Numbered from the stretch's first letter, positions 33,033 through 44,821 are shown. The stretch: DNA of 64,000 nt from Setomelanomma holmii (GCA_010015745.1 ML978163.1:372001-436000), one strand, 5' to 3'. A program made the numbers and translations. The notes: generated from the sequence alone by a model not told the origin.

Positions 33033-34427
33033 CTACTTCTTCAACAGAGTCTCCAACTCAGCAGCCACTGCATCACCAACTTCCGCAGTTTTCGACTTGC
33101 CACCGATATCGCCGGTCCTGATTCCCTTATCGATTGTTATCCGCGTCGCCTCGTCGATCTTCAGCGCAAGCTCGGGTAGACACAGCGAGTATTTGAACAT
33201 CATGCTGATAGAAAGGATGGTCGCGACGGGATTTACGATGCCCTGGCCGGCAATGTCGGGTGCGGAACCTGAGACTGTCAGTAGATGCAGCAGGTCGTTA
33301 CACTTTAGGACGTACCGTGAATGGGCTCGTAAATGCCGTTCAGCTTCGTCTTGCCATCGGGAATGCCACCCAAGCTAGCACTTGGTAGCAGTCCGAGACT
33401 TCCTGGAATGACACTGGCCTCGTCGCTGATGATGTCACCGAACAGATTGCTCGTGACTACGACACCATTCAGCGCGCGTGGGTTCTTGATCATAAGCATG
33501 GCCGCCGAGTCGATGAGGTGTGTGCCGGACTTGAGGTGTGGGTATTCTTCCTTCATGATGCGCTCGAACGTTTTCCGCCATAGTCTCGATGTCGCTAGCA
33601 CGTTTGCCTTGTCCAAACTCCACACGGGCACCGGCGGGTCTTCGACTGACGCGAGGCTGCCTGCTAACCGTACGACGCGCTCAATTTCCTCGACGCTGTA
33701 TGGCTCCGTATCCATGGCCTTGCCATCGCCCTCATCTTCTTTCCTCTCGCCAAAGTATATGCCGCCCGTGAGCTCGCGGATGATGTTGAAGTTGACGCCG
33801 CGGACGAGGTCGGCTTTGAGGGGTGACGAGTCGACGAGCGAGTCGGACGCGAAAAAGCACGGTCGCAGGTTTCCGAATGTGCCGAGTTCTTTGCGTAGCC
33901 TCAAGATGCCCTGCTCAGGTCGCACCTTTCCAGTTCCCCATTTCTAGCAAATGTCAGAAAGTAGCCTGCGTCATGTGCATGCGCTCGTACTGGTCCTCCA
34001 ACAGCACCGAGGATAATGGCGTCTGCGCCTTTTGCGGCAGCGAGTGCTTCGTCTGTGAGAGGGTTGTTATGCGCGTCTATTGAGCACTGAGTATTGTCAG
34101 CTCGTGTTTGTCAATTGCGCCTCATCGGTCCTACTTACGCCTCCGAAAAGATGTTCTTGGAAGTTGAACGAGTTGTCGGTATGCTTCTCGACGACCTTGA
34201 GAATCTACCTTGTGTTAGTGATGTATATGACCTTGGCTGCAGTTTCCTTGCCTTGATTGCCTCTGCAACGACCTGAGGTTATGATTGTGTGAGCTCGTGT
34301 GCTACGAATATACGTTCGAAGCCATTACCTCAGGACCAACACCGTCACCTATGTGCAATTAGCCAATGTCAACATCTCTGCTCTGAGAGCACTCACCAGC
34401 GAGAACAACGATATTGTGGGAAGGCAT
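33033..34427 (-). CDS. LEU2: 3-isopropylmalate dehydrogenase
   Basis: Seven exons: 34427-34397, 34348-34329, 34272-34252, 34204-34139, 34086-33991, 33943-33316 and 33268-33033. All phases agree and give 365 residues, the usual length. Intron 3 (34251-34205) has a GC donor (AAG|GCAAGG) and an AG acceptor; the others are GT-AG. Motifs include the N-terminal IVVLAGDGVGPE, LGAVGGP, the catalytic region FFERx-like with TGGIYFGER, NLFGDIISDEAS (metal-binding aspartates), GSLGLLPSAS and EPIHGSAPDIAGQG. It catalyses NAD-dependent oxidative decarboxylation of 3-isopropylmalate in leucine biosynthesis, in the cytosol of yeasts. No other leucine gene is nearby. Confidence 0.95.
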
Positions 34428-37400
34428 TTTGAGGGTATGAGGGTGCTTTTGGTGGATTTGATGCTCAATTGTTCCCAAGAATTCTGAGAGCTACCCGCGA
34501 GCTTTCAACCCCGCCGAAAGCCGCAACCCCTCCGACTTCGGGCATCTTGTGCCGACCACCACCGAATCATCAACCTTCCGCACGTTGCCTGTCCACCTTG
34601 AAGCCAGATCGCCACAGATACAATATCGCCTGAGGCACTTCACTCTGGCTTTGGTGAACCGTCCGATGCCGCTGAAGACGGTGCCGCAAGAAGTCCAACC
34701 CGCCTTCCCGATATCGCCGATGATGTCACTCCACACTCACAGTCTTTTTGTTAACTTACTGTGTGAAGCCCTGACATAATCAGCAAAGGGGTTGCACCAG
34801 ACCTCGCAACAATTCATGCCCGGGTTTTTGCAAAAGCTTGGCGGGTATCGAAGTCGAATCGTTGGACTGCTGTTCAAATCCAGAGCTCCCAATTGTGCCT
34901 GCATTGGTGTCAATAGCCTGTGCAAAGCAACTAGAATTCTGTTCCAGGGAGTGCCCATGTTGCGATTGTGCAAATGTTGCAGAGATATCGAAGACGAGGC
35001 AGGACGATAGGCTGTTTAAGGGTTTAGACGGTTTTCCACCGGAGCTCAGACTGCTGATTCGGTTCTACATATCAAATGAGATGCCATTATGGCTTCAGTA
35101 CTTGACTACAGTTCGAACATTGCTGATACATGAAAAGTGACTGTGCTTCGGGAGATTGATCTCACTGAAGTTACAATATTCAGGCTATCTGGGAAAGAAT
35201 GGGAGGTCAAGTATTAGAGTGAGCAATAATATTGTCCATCTCATCATCATTTTGCTTCACAGTGTCCTGAGTGATTGAAGCTGAACTCACTGATGCTGAT
35301 ACGTCCTACCTTCCAAAGGTCGAGGGCGACTCCTCACTACCTGATCGAGCAGGTCGTGACTAGCCTGGCCATACTTTACACCACCAAATCGTAGTAGGAG
35401 CATGTAGAGCAGAAGAAAGATTACCCAGCCTTGTCTCATGCCTTATAATCCGGAAATTTGCTTTGCAACAAATCATCTCCTATTCTCCATACACATCCAC
35501 ATCCACAACAATAATTGCAAGTTATCACGCGTAGCGCTGTCAACATGCATTCCAACTTCCATCAGATCATCATTGGCAGTTTTCTAAAATTTCGATGCTC
35601 AGTACTTGTTCGCGAGCGTCAAAGCGCATCCGATTCATTCATCATCGCCTCGTATTGCCCACCGTTTCCTCGACGTACTCAACCAAACCAATTTCGACAC
35701 CCAAGACCGAGCGCTGATGGCTTGAGTGTGAGTTCCGATACAAGGGCAAGGTCAGCCGGGATACTCGGTCATTGAGGGTAGCAGGACGTTTCGAGGCTTG
35801 TCTGTGGGCGGGTGGAAGAGCCTGAGCTTTGATAGACGCCGCCATTGTCTTGCTCGCATGTGATCAACACCCGCTATCAGCAGGCCCATGGGTCTGCAGG
35901 AATGTCCTTCACAGCTTGCCTGTATACGGGCGGGAATTCGATAGAAAAAAGCCCGAGCTTGACAGATGCCTCCATTGTCTTGCCCGCATAACCATACACC
36001 CAATATCATCAGTCCCATGAGACTGCAGGAAGCTGCTTCATGGCAGATTCTGTGTGGCTCGGTGGTGCCGACATTCCGATCGTCTTTTAATGTGCCACAG
36101 TGACAGGAGGTGTGATGCTGGTGATCACTACCCTTTGCTCGCTCAGACGGTTTCATCACTGCGAGAGAACCCTTTCTTTAGGGTTGGACTGAGAGGTGAG
36201 ACGGAGAAGTTGATCTCGATGCAGCGACCACGCCGAGTCCTGCCAGTCTCGAACTTGTAAGAAAATCAGCGCCGTTCATTTGAAGGACGGAGTACTCAGC
36301 ATCCGTGAGTGCCTTCCAAGAACCCTTCTGGATTTCATTCAGGGTTCTGTGAAAGAAGTGACAACTCGGCGGACGAAATCAGCAAATAAGCATTTCCGAT
36401 CTTCAAATCGAGCGCCACTTCGAGCGAAGAATCGAGCGGCGCGTTGGACATGTATGGGTAAATGATAGAACATGGATGGGCACCTCGCGCGATCGTGGGA
36501 GGTTACGTGGTCTTTTCTGTATACCGTGAAGACGTGTCGGTCGAGCATGTCGAGGCGACTGCGACAACGACTGCGTGTGCAAAGTTCAAATTCAAAAACT
36601 AAATTGCTTAGAAGACTTGAGGCAGCCAAATGACGAAACGAGAAAGCTGAAATCATAATGACGGAAGTCAAGATAAAGTCTTACCCTCGACTTATTTGAG
36701 AAAATTGAAAAATACACCATAACCGTGGTTCGTTGAGCACCAAAACACTGGTGCACTAACGGCTCAGCCTTGCGGACCAGGCTTTCGAAGGGAACAGGTG
36801 TTGTATCCAGAGTTCGGACCCAAAGCAAGGTCGTAGACCCACAAAGCATTCTTTTAGTCAGTGCAGCACCGCGGGACATCTTCCGAACATGACTGGATGA
36901 TGTGCAGCGAAGGAGAATAACTTTGTGGCTGGGAATAAGCGTGACCCTCCAGCTCAGCACAGTGGTGTATCGTGAAGTGTGATGTGGTGCTTCGCTTAGC
37001 GCGAAATCAGGTCCACTAGGACCGGTAGATTGCGATTCTGCCTTGCGGGTAAGGCATACCAGGGCGATCGATCCTTCGCTTCAAGATGGAGTTGTCCAAG
37101 TTGAATTTCAATGGTTGCTGAAGTCCGTAGATCAAAGAAGAAGTTCTATGGTCAAAGTTGAACTCAGGAACGGGCGATATGTCGGACGAAATTTCCATTT
37201 CGATTTTGTCTACTCGAACTCCAAGACTGCGCGCGGAAATGAACACAAGTAGCCGCCCAGATCCCAATGATGAGTCCTCGGGGTATCAACGCGTACGACG
37301 TGCGTGAGAGTGGAATGAACCGTGCCACCCAACCACAGCGCCAAATCGTAACGCCAACTCAGACGCCGTTCCAGTGAAGAAAGATTCCAAATTGAGGTGT

Positions 37401-37508
37401 TGCGGGGTCCTGAATGAAGTCGCTTGCATATCATCCTGCAAGGCAGACTCGATCACCTCCACCTTCACCATCATTCCATCCAACCCAGCCACGCCAGCAC
37501 TAACACAA
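34428..37508. other. Gene-poor region, 3.1 kb, with a degenerate tandem duplication
   Basis: Frames such as 34838-35140 (plus, Cys-rich in its first half), 35752-36159 (minus) and 36592-36960 (minus) have no recognisable domain and no clear ATG-plus-splice support. A duplicated unit of about 118 bases lies at 35796-36035. It may contain relics of a gene I cannot name. Confidence 0.35.
35796..36035. repeat. Degenerate tandem duplication, two copies of about 118 bases
   Basis: Copy A (about 35796-35913) and copy B (about 35914-36035) share the ordered words GCTTG, CGGG, CCTGAGCTT/CCCGAGCTT, CCATTGTCTTG, CCCGCAT-like, ATCA and CTGCAGGAA, with differences and small indels between them. On the minus strand both copies encode an M-G-L-x-I-x-G-V block, so the duplication may lie in a former coding region. 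Confidence 0.6.
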
Positions 37509-38657
37509 CTATGCCTTACGATGCAACTCCTTCGAGTTACGATCCAGGCGACGGTTTACCGAGCCCAAGACGACCTTCATGATACCGTTTGCAGTAAGCT
37601 CCGCATTCCCATCCCCAGTGAATGGCACCGTATCCACAATATCCCTCAGCTCCTCATTGCCCGCAAACTCCCTAAGTCCGTCGTCCAATTGCTTTAGATG
37701 CTCCCTCGCACCGGGCTCTTTGCCGACCTGGAAGAATTGGATGCCCACCTGCCACGCGGGTGCTTCGAGCTTATCTAGCTTCTTGGCTGCCTGAATAATG
37801 GGGCTCTCGACATCGTCCGAGGGCTCGCCGTCGGTGATGACGATGATGTTGATTGGCTTGGTGGACTCGGGGTTCTTCTCGTAGCGCTGGAGGTAGGGTT
37901 TGAGGATCTTGTTCAGGCGCTGGCCGGTTGGGGTGGCGCCGCTGGGCCTGACGGTTTGGAAGATTTCGACGACGGTGCCGGCGGAGGTGATGTTCTTGTA
38001 TAGTGATGAGTCAGGGTGGTTCAGGAAGTAGACATCAATGCCGTCGGCATCGCGCTGGGTGCAAATCGGAGTGATAGTTTCGAGCGCTTTGCCGGTCTCT
38101 TTCCAGGAGCGGCCGGCCATGGAGCCCGAGTCATCGATTAGGAAGACAGTGTCGAAGGACTTGAGGAAGGCATATGGGTCAGCGTCAGTGGATGCGGCTA
38201 CTGATTGTGTCGCTTCCATACTGCTCGATTGGGCTGGTCCTGGTGTATATGCCGGTGGTGCGTCACTTGAAGAGCTGAAAGGATTCATACTTGAGCTGTC
38301 TGCAAGGCTGTTAGTCTTTCCTTGCACTAGTAGAGCAACGAACTGTATTGCTTTGTACTTACTTGGTCGTCGTGTAGCAGGTGATGATAACGAAAATGGA
38401 CTGCTGTCCTGTGGTGGAGCCAGACCTCCAGTCCGTGATCCTGCAGACTTCGGTGCTATTTGCGTCGAGCCTGTGTTTGCGCCTGAGTCACTGGGAGGAT
38501 TGGAGCTTCTCTTTGAGAGCCTTTTCTTCAGGCTGCCGAACATGCTTGTTTTAGGTGAGGATGATGATCGAATGCTGGATCGAGTAGACAGTCTGAACGG
38601 GTCCCCAATGTTGCTGCACTGTCCGCTATAGTCGTATGTGGCAAGTGAGACAGACAT
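37509..38657 (-). CDS. von Willebrand factor A domain protein
   Basis: Exon 38657-38363 and exon 38299-37509, separated by a 63-base intron (GTAAGT...GCAG); being a multiple of three, it leaves the frame open if retained. The spliced product is 361 residues. The N-terminus is disordered and Ser/Pro-rich. The vWA domain starts near residue 150: FDTVFLIDDSGSMAG holds the complete MIDAS motif DxSxS, followed by the threonine in SGATPTGQ and NIIVITDGEPSD with the MIDAS aspartate, then EAPAWQVGIQFFQVG. Intracellular fungal vWA proteins of this kind act as metal-dependent adaptor modules; the partner is unknown. There is no signal peptide or membrane segment. Confidence 0.85.
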   Translation of the reverse strand: MSVSLATYDYSGQCSNIGDPFRLSTRSSIRSSSSPKTSMFGSLKKRLSKRSSNPPSDSGANTGSTQIAPKSAGSRTGGLAPPQDSSPFSLSSPATRRPSKYKAIQFVALLVQGKTNSLADSSSMNPFSSSSDAPPAYTPGPAQSSSMEATQSVAASTDADPYAFLKSFDTVFLIDDSGSMAGRSWKETGKALETITPICTQRDADGIDVYFLNHPDSSLYKNITSAGTVVEIFQTVRPSGATPTGQRLNKILKPYLQRYEKNPESTKPINIIVITDGEPSDDVESPIIQAAKKLDKLEAPAWQVGIQFFQVGKEPGAREHLKQLDDGLREFAGNEELRDIVDTVPFTGDGNAELTANGIMKVVLGSVNRRLDRNSKELHRKA

Positions 38658-39723
38658 AGGTCAGGTAGGCACAACGGAGCTTTATGTGCGTCAGAGAGGA
38701 GGGGTAAACGGGACTTGTGCCGAAACGTGAAAACTTATTGAGCAGGTTGCGCTTGGGTGCAGATGTGTTGTCACTTACCACTGATCAAAGAACGGTCTTT
38801 ATAAGACCTACCAAGATCAGGAGAGCGAGGTGTGTTTTACACACTGCCGCGTTCGTTCTGCCTTGAAGGCAACCTTGGCTGGCGCCATCATGGTGTTTTG
38901 CATCAGATAATGGAATGAGTGTCAGAAGTTTATGCCTTGTGCCAGCCGCAAACGCTTCACGAGGGAGCTCAGCCTGGTCAACCCGTTGTTGGCTTGCTGC
39001 GCATGAGGCGCAGCACAGCCAATCAAACTTTAAGCGGATGTGCACGGTCCAGCCACTTGACCCCTTGAGCAAATTGAACTTCGAATTGGTTCACGATACA
39101 CAACAATCGCCTCTAGCGCACGGATGAACCGTTCGCAGCTGGATTGTACTTTCTGCATTTGGGTAGTGACATTCGGATTGGCTGTGGCGGTTATGGTTCC
39201 AACAGCCACGTGCAACGGCTTACCGCGTATGGCACGCGCTTGCGAAGATTGATAATCCTAAGGTAATTTTCAGGCGTAATCGTCTCAAATTTGCTGCTTC
39301 TGAATTATGTGACAGAGGGTCGTAAGTGGAGAAAGCATGCAGGCCGTTCTCAGTATGGTACACCCCACTGTGGGTAGCAAAGTCCATTCAACCCGGTAAC
39401 ACTATCCCTTTGTCCAGGCGTAACGAAGGACCACAACCGCTATGTATGTTGTGCTCGTTATGCACTGGGACATGCGCTCGGGTGATATCAGTAGAGCTGA
39501 ACGTAGCCGCGACCAGCGAGTGACACTCCGTGCATGAGAGCTGATAGCCGCGACCGGAGAAGGACCTCAACGCCTCATGGCCTGAGCACCGGTACCTGCA
39601 GCCTCCACAGGGCTGAAACTCGCGGTGTGCCGAAAAGGCCTAGTCCCAGGACTCAATCCAACGTCCACTTGTGCTTAAATCGCTGAGGCTCAAAAGTCTC
39701 CATCAAATCTGCCTCCAGATCCC
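38658..39723. other. Intergenic, 1.1 kb, nothing recognised
   Basis: No supported gene between two minus-strand genes. Short frames only. Confidence 0.35.
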
Positions 39724-41067
39724 TCAGAAGACATCACCCGCCGTCCAATTCCTTTCCACAGCCATAAACAGATCCCTTACAGCAACATGTCTACTCAAGC
39801 AACTACTCGGACTTCTCTGATGAGCCCTTTCCTTCCGCGTAAAGCCGTTGGCAAGCGATCGACCGCCGGTGAGTGAGCGAGGATGAGCCCACAAGACCGG
39901 TCGCTTGGCCAGGATCCAGGCATATTCGGAACGATGGTGGGTCCAGCAGTCGGTGCAGATGCCGATATCCAGGCTGCCTGTTTCGAGGTTGAGTTGGTTC
40001 TGTATAAGGTCCAGGAGCGGTAGGAGGCGGGATCGAAGACCGCAGTGGCTGTGGTTGTTGTCGACTTGGTAGTTTGAGCATTGTCGTAGGGACGAAAGGA
40101 GGCGATCGACGTCGCCGAGGTAGTACGTCGGCTCGGTGTTGTCGTAGATTTTGCCTTGTAGTCTGACCGTGTCGATCTTGTGGAAGAAGCGCACCATTTC
40201 GCCTAGCTGGAACGAGTCGCATTGCAGCGAGGTGTCGTAGCCGAGCTTACATTGTCGTTCGCCTGATGTGTACAGCTTCAGGAAATGTGCCTGGAGGGAA
40301 TTGATCGTCTCAAGGATGTATTCCCGCCGCTGGATCATCTCATCTTCCACACCATTTGGTATATCCCACCAAAGGGCCTTCGTAAAGTCCTCTTCTATTC
40401 CAGGCCGCCATTGTACCGAGTCGCGCATCTCCAGATGCTTGGAATACTTTGTGACCCACGCTGGGTGGTCCAGCAGCAGTCCTACCAGAAGCTTCTGTCG
40501 CACCCTCTCCTCTGTCAAGGTCGGACTCGGCTTGCCTCTCGACCTCGCGTCGATGACCTGAATGTATTTCCTGCGTTGTACGTACTTCGACAGGCAAGCG
40601 ATGGCATCGAATCGATCAGCGACAACAGCGAGGTTGGCTAAATTCGCGACTGGTGGATTTGAAACGGCGAGATCGGAGCCATGTACTGCACGAAAGAAAT
40701 CGGCAAGCAAGTTCTTGATAGCAGAATCCTTCGATATGGCTATTCTACCGACATTTACAATCGATATATGCGGCAACAAGTCTGCCGGGGCCTCACTTAT
40801 GTCAGTCGCCCCTTCGAGTCGAAGAGCCTCTAGATCCTTGAGCCATTGCTGGCCCTCACTAAACCTGTCGCTCAGCAGATTCTCAAAGTACCGTGAGTTT
40901 TGCTGCAGTGTCTTGGAATCCACACGATACGAGTATCGCGTGCCGTCCTCTTCTTGCGCAACGTCAAGAATGAGGTCACCATTCAAGGCAATGACTAAAG
41001 GGTCGTCCTCGTCTGACATGGCGTATAGGGGATGTTGAATGTGACTCCTCGAGGCGGACTTCATCAT
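39724..41067 (-). CDS. BTB/POZ-like domain protein, hypothetical
   Basis: A single exon of up to 447 residues; an internal ATG 16 codons later (before SDEDDPL) is an equally good start. Residues 25-80 look like a divergent BTB fold: LNGDLILDVAQ, YSYRVDSKTLQQNSRYFENLL and a following EGQQW segment. Further segments (LADFFRAVHGSDL, LANLAVVADRFDA, CLSKYVQRR) match the helical continuation of fungal BTB proteins. The C-terminal half contains a Cys/His-rich region (LRQCSNYQVDNNHSHCG, DIGICTDCWTHH) that may bind zinc. BTB domains mediate dimerisation or cullin-3 binding. The sequence is not an obvious sibling of the BTB relics at 43-47 kb. Confidence 0.65.
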   Translation of the reverse strand: MMKSASRSHIQHPLYAMSDEDDPLVIALNGDLILDVAQEEDGTRYSYRVDSKTLQQNSRYFENLLSDRFSEGQQWLKDLEALRLEGATDISEAPADLLPHISIVNVGRIAISKDSAIKNLLADFFRAVHGSDLAVSNPPVANLANLAVVADRFDAIACLSKYVQRRKYIQVIDARSRGKPSPTLTEERVRQKLLVGLLLDHPAWVTKYSKHLEMRDSVQWRPGIEEDFTKALWWDIPNGVEDEMIQRREYILETINSLQAHFLKLYTSGERQCKLGYDTSLQCDSFQLGEMVRFFHKIDTVRLQGKIYDNTEPTYYLGDVDRLLSSLRQCSNYQVDNNHSHCGLRSRLLPLLDLIQNQLNLETGSLDIGICTDCWTHHRSEYAWILAKRPVLWAHPRSLTGGRSLANGFTRKERAHQRSPSSCLSRHVAVRDLFMAVERNWTAGDVF

Positions 41068-41544
41068 GGATACGGCCAGAACATGGCGACGAGATTGAAC
41101 GACAAGAACGCTGGTGGTGTGGTTGAGGAATCACGAATTGTGGTCACAGCCGACTTTCTGGAGGCGAAGCAGGCACCGCCTTCGCAACGAGCCAATCGGA
41201 GAGCAAGGATGAATGGGAGTGGCGGCCTCGAGATCAGCACAGGGACTTTTGAACATCCCGCAACGTTCAACGACAATGTCACTGCCTGACTATTTTCACG
41301 CACGCATGGGAAGTGGCAGGTATGTTGGACATAAGATGCATTGGCAGTAGCAAGTATGCTAGCGCCATATGGGATGCATGGGTATCGTCGCCATGATTAG
41401 AGACCTTCTCAATCGCCCCACCAAGATATACAAAGGAAACCGTAACCGGGATGTCTTCAAAGCACTTTCGTTGACATCGACCTATGCGCCCTCGCTGAGA
41501 TGCAAATAACAATAGAAAGGGAAAGGAGACGACAGGTTCATCCG
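41068..41544. other. Intergenic, nothing recognised
   Basis: About 480 bases between two minus-strand genes. Confidence 0.35.
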
Positions 41545-41897
41545 TCACCGTCTGCTTCGGTCGCCTGGCGCACGCTTGGGGAGGTCTTTTCGCATCCAGT
41601 CGTCGCCGCAGACGCCATGTCCTACGCGCGATTCGTAGAACAATCGCTGCTTTGCAGCGCGATCTTGATATGAAAGGCGGCGCTTGCGCAGATTGCCTTT
41701 GCGGTCACGAGTCCACTCATACTCGGTTTCGCCCTGCACAGTGTTAGCTATGGAGTCCAAGAGCTAGGAATGAAGGTAAAGTGGTGACTTACGATGATTT
41801 CCCAGATCTGAAGTTCTTCAGGATTCATCCGAGTCCAGTAATTCGGCTTTGGCACCGGCTTGTCGCCACTCAGTCGTTCGCTGATGCGTCGAAACAT
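41545..41897 (-). CDS. Small basic hypothetical protein, two exons
   Basis: Exons 41897-41793 and 41733-41545 join across a 59-base intron (GTAAGT donor, GCTAAC branch site, GCAG acceptor) in phase 0 and encode 97 residues. The protein is rich in Arg and Lys (MFRRISERLSG, PKPNYWTRMNPEELQIWEI, KGNLRKRRLSYQDRAAKQR) with no signal peptide, helix pair or known domain. The textbook intron and even charge pattern argue for a real gene; a nuclear or RNA-binding role is only a guess from the basic composition. Confidence 0.6.
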
Positions 41898-43633
41898 TTC
41901 GATGGCGTTGAAGTGTTGAAGTTCTGGCGGTGTGGTAGGGAGTGGGGTTTGGCGGTGATGTGTGTCCAGGTGTGTTGTGCGATTGTGGTGATGCGTTGTG
42001 GAATTGTCTTTGAAGATGGGAAATTGGAAAATGCAGTGTTTAAAGGGGGACACTGTGGACAAGATCACACTCCCTCACAGTGTTGAGGAGTAGTACCACA
42101 GTTGTGATGCGGAAAATTGTGTTCCTCTTGACAATGTGGGACTGGTTCTTAGGTGGTTCATGGGCGGCTCACTGGCGTGGGGTGGTGCCGACAACGCACA
42201 TGGTCCGAATAAAAAAATCGCGCAAACTGCGGGTAATGAATAAATGAAAGTACGTACGAACAAAATCGCAAAACGGTCAGCAGCACTACGCCTTCTCATG
42301 ATATATGGCGGTAATGAAGTATATATATCTATGGGATCGACCGCCTACAAGACGGCTCCTAAAACCAAGACATTGCAAGACGTGTTCGATGAAACTTCCA
42401 AGGCCCCAAGATGTGCCGAGAAGCTGGGGAATGCGTGTGCTTTATCAGTTTCTGATTCTGAGGCTCAGCGTGACGAACCGTGTTGCACGCAATTGATGAT
42501 CAGCAAGCGGATCACAAATACCAAGCCCTTGGCTGCCCTTGGCTGCCCCCGGATGGCCCTGCAGACAATGCTCAAGAGTCGAAAAGCAACCCTCAATGGC
42601 TGGCAACTCCCGCTAGCGCTACTCTAAACCAGATTAGAGTTGGACCTGTGCATCCTATGTCGCGCATGCTGTTGCATTTGATGATCTCAACATGCATCCC
42701 TTCGCGATGCCGGACCTGCGAGGTTCACCAACGAGCGGTTGTTCCACCAGTGTGAGGCTGCATGGTCGAGTTCGAGACCTCATATTGCGATGCAACTGTC
42801 GTGGGGGTTGCTGATCGGCATTGCGAGCTGAAGAGCCAGCTGACCTTCCCCTCATTCTGCAGTTTTCCCCGTGGGATGAATTGATGCACGAGCGGTGAGC
42901 ACAGGTAACATCCAGAAGTCACTGTAATTGCGCCTTGGCACAAGTTGACGGAAGTTGGCGGGTACAGAAGATTTACATGAGAAAGTGCCCAGTCTCAAAC
43001 TGACATTGTGTGCAAGGCGAACAGAAGAGTGCCGCGCAATCACGAGACACCAACCGTTTGTACTGTTGATTCGACTGTATCACGCCAGCACGATTGTCTT
43101 CACCGAGATGATCTCAAACCATAACCCTGATTGTGAGGTCGCTGTGTGCTGAGGAATAACGGTTCCGTGGTTCTCAAGCAGTGCCTTGACGTCCTTGAAG
43201 CCTTCCAGTTCCTCCTTCCGACACCGCCAGACATGCAACGCACCCGCGTGCATTGTCAGCCCTTGGTCTTGATCGAGTTAGCAGATGTTAGCAGCTCTTG
43301 AAGGCTGACGCATCAATAGTTCGTTGCAGAATTCCTCCACAATATACTCTTCAAAGAGGTTATCCTTGGACCTATTCTCGACTACGGCCGACCCCGAGTG
43401 CTGCTTCCAAATCGAGTACGCTCGATCTAATAAGCTCCCATGAGCGCTCTAGCACTCTGGCCCTCTTCCCATTAGACTTGATGTTGGCTACCATGGCTCA
43501 AGGTCCCGGGCGGACAGCAATGCTGAGGTTGAGTATCGAGATCCTGAACACATCGCAAAACGTCCCCTCTGGAGGCGGGGAGCCGACGAGCCTTTCAACG
43601 ACTGCCCTCCTGCCTGCGTGAACTAATTCGACC
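41898..43633. other. Mostly noncoding, possible gene relic at its 3' end
   Basis: No intact gene. A short direct repeat of CTTGGCTGCC lies near 42530-42550. On the minus strand 43710-43300 one frame reads protein-like but is cut by several stops. Confidence 0.35.
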
Positions 43634-44320
43634 TCAATACCGACAAGATGGCTTAGTCTTATAACAGTCCCCGCCCCTGACATGACCATGATACCAATAT
43701 GTATCAACATCCTCCAGACACGCCTCTACTTCAATCCTCTTGATCCCATTCTTCGGGTGCGCGCCACGTCCGCCACAACATCCTGCATGAAGCCATCGGG
43801 ATGGACAAACTCTTGTCCCCAGAGCGTGCGCAACCGACAATGCACAAACACATCAACAGCTAGCTTGCGATGTTTCGATCCGTTGATTGAGCAAAGATGT
43901 ATCCGCAATGCAACGTCTATTGGACATCGACCGTTCGCCTCCATAGCCTCGATGAGCACGTCCATCGCCGCGTCCTTGAAGTCTGAATCCTGGAGATAGT
44001 CGCCTAGAGCGAAGACGTGTTCCTAAGCGTGCGAATTCGTGGTCGTAGGGACAAGTCGTTGAGCCGGGATTCGATGTCGTTGGTGAGCTTTTGCACGAAT
44101 GTGGTGCCTGTGTAGAGCCATTTGAGCCAGATTGTAAAAATGGTGGGAAGATGGTGGGGAGTGTGATGAAGCGCTCGCGCCTTTTTTTATGGTCTTTGTC
44201 GAATGCCTCTTTGAGAAAGTCGGACTTGGGGATAAGGGTATGTTAGTGGCGGTGGAAGGTGTCTTCTACTTCGCCGACGCGAATGGAGATAGGATCAAGA
44301 TTGAAGCTGCGTCAAACGTT
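43634..44320 (-). pseudogene. BTB-domain protein relic, copy 1 of 3
   Basis: The minus strand contains, in order but in different frames, a BTB-like start (IRVGEVEDTFHRH, then TAA, then KSDFLKEAFDK), IWLKWLYTGTTF, ALGDYLQDSDFKDAAMDVLIEAM, SKHRKLAVDVFVH and a C-terminal YHGHVRGGDCYKTKP. These line up block by block with copies 2 and 3 downstream, so this is a paralogue broken by at least one stop and several frame changes. The first exon is not identifiable; the 5' limit is approximate. It is the most decayed of the three. Confidence 0.6.
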
Positions 44321-44821
44321 AGATCTCTGCTGCGTTTTCCTATGTTTGGTGGCTTTTCTCGGACTGAAAGTTGAGGGGTCGAGTTTGGGTGGTTGAGTAT
44401 GCAGAAGATAGAGTAGAGGATGGGTAAGAAGCTGGTGGAACCGGAGTCCTTATGGTAGGAGCGACTAGAGCTTTCACTAAGTGAGAAGAGCCTTACTTTG
44501 AGCCAAGAGGCCACACGAATCAAACGTCTCAAATGAAGTGATAGATCGCTCAGGGCATGCCCGACATCAATTCACATCAAATCTTTCGGCGCGTAGGACG
44601 AAGGGCGGAAGGACTAAGACAGTGCAATGGTTCCGTTCTATACAGAAGCAATTCAAACTCGACAGCAAATGTCTATTGAGAAACGTTTCTCGAACCCAAG
44701 GTATGACTGCCCAGCCTCAACGGTTCTTGCTATGACCCTGAAGAAGTTTGCCAGCGATACCTGAATCCAGAATCAGCAGTAATTCCACCAATGGCTAAGA
44801 TGCGACGGGTATGACTTACTG

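Noticed and set aside
32854..33378. 174-codon plus-strand frame
   Set aside because: It is mostly antisense to the last LEU2 exons.
34838..35140. 100-codon Cys-containing plus-strand frame
   Set aside because: It does not begin with ATG, the cysteines show no zinc-finger spacing, and no upstream exon could be joined.
42525..42555. CTTGGCTGCC direct repeat as a mobile-element target duplication
   Set aside because: The copies are adjacent with nothing between them, so it is a simple slippage repeat.
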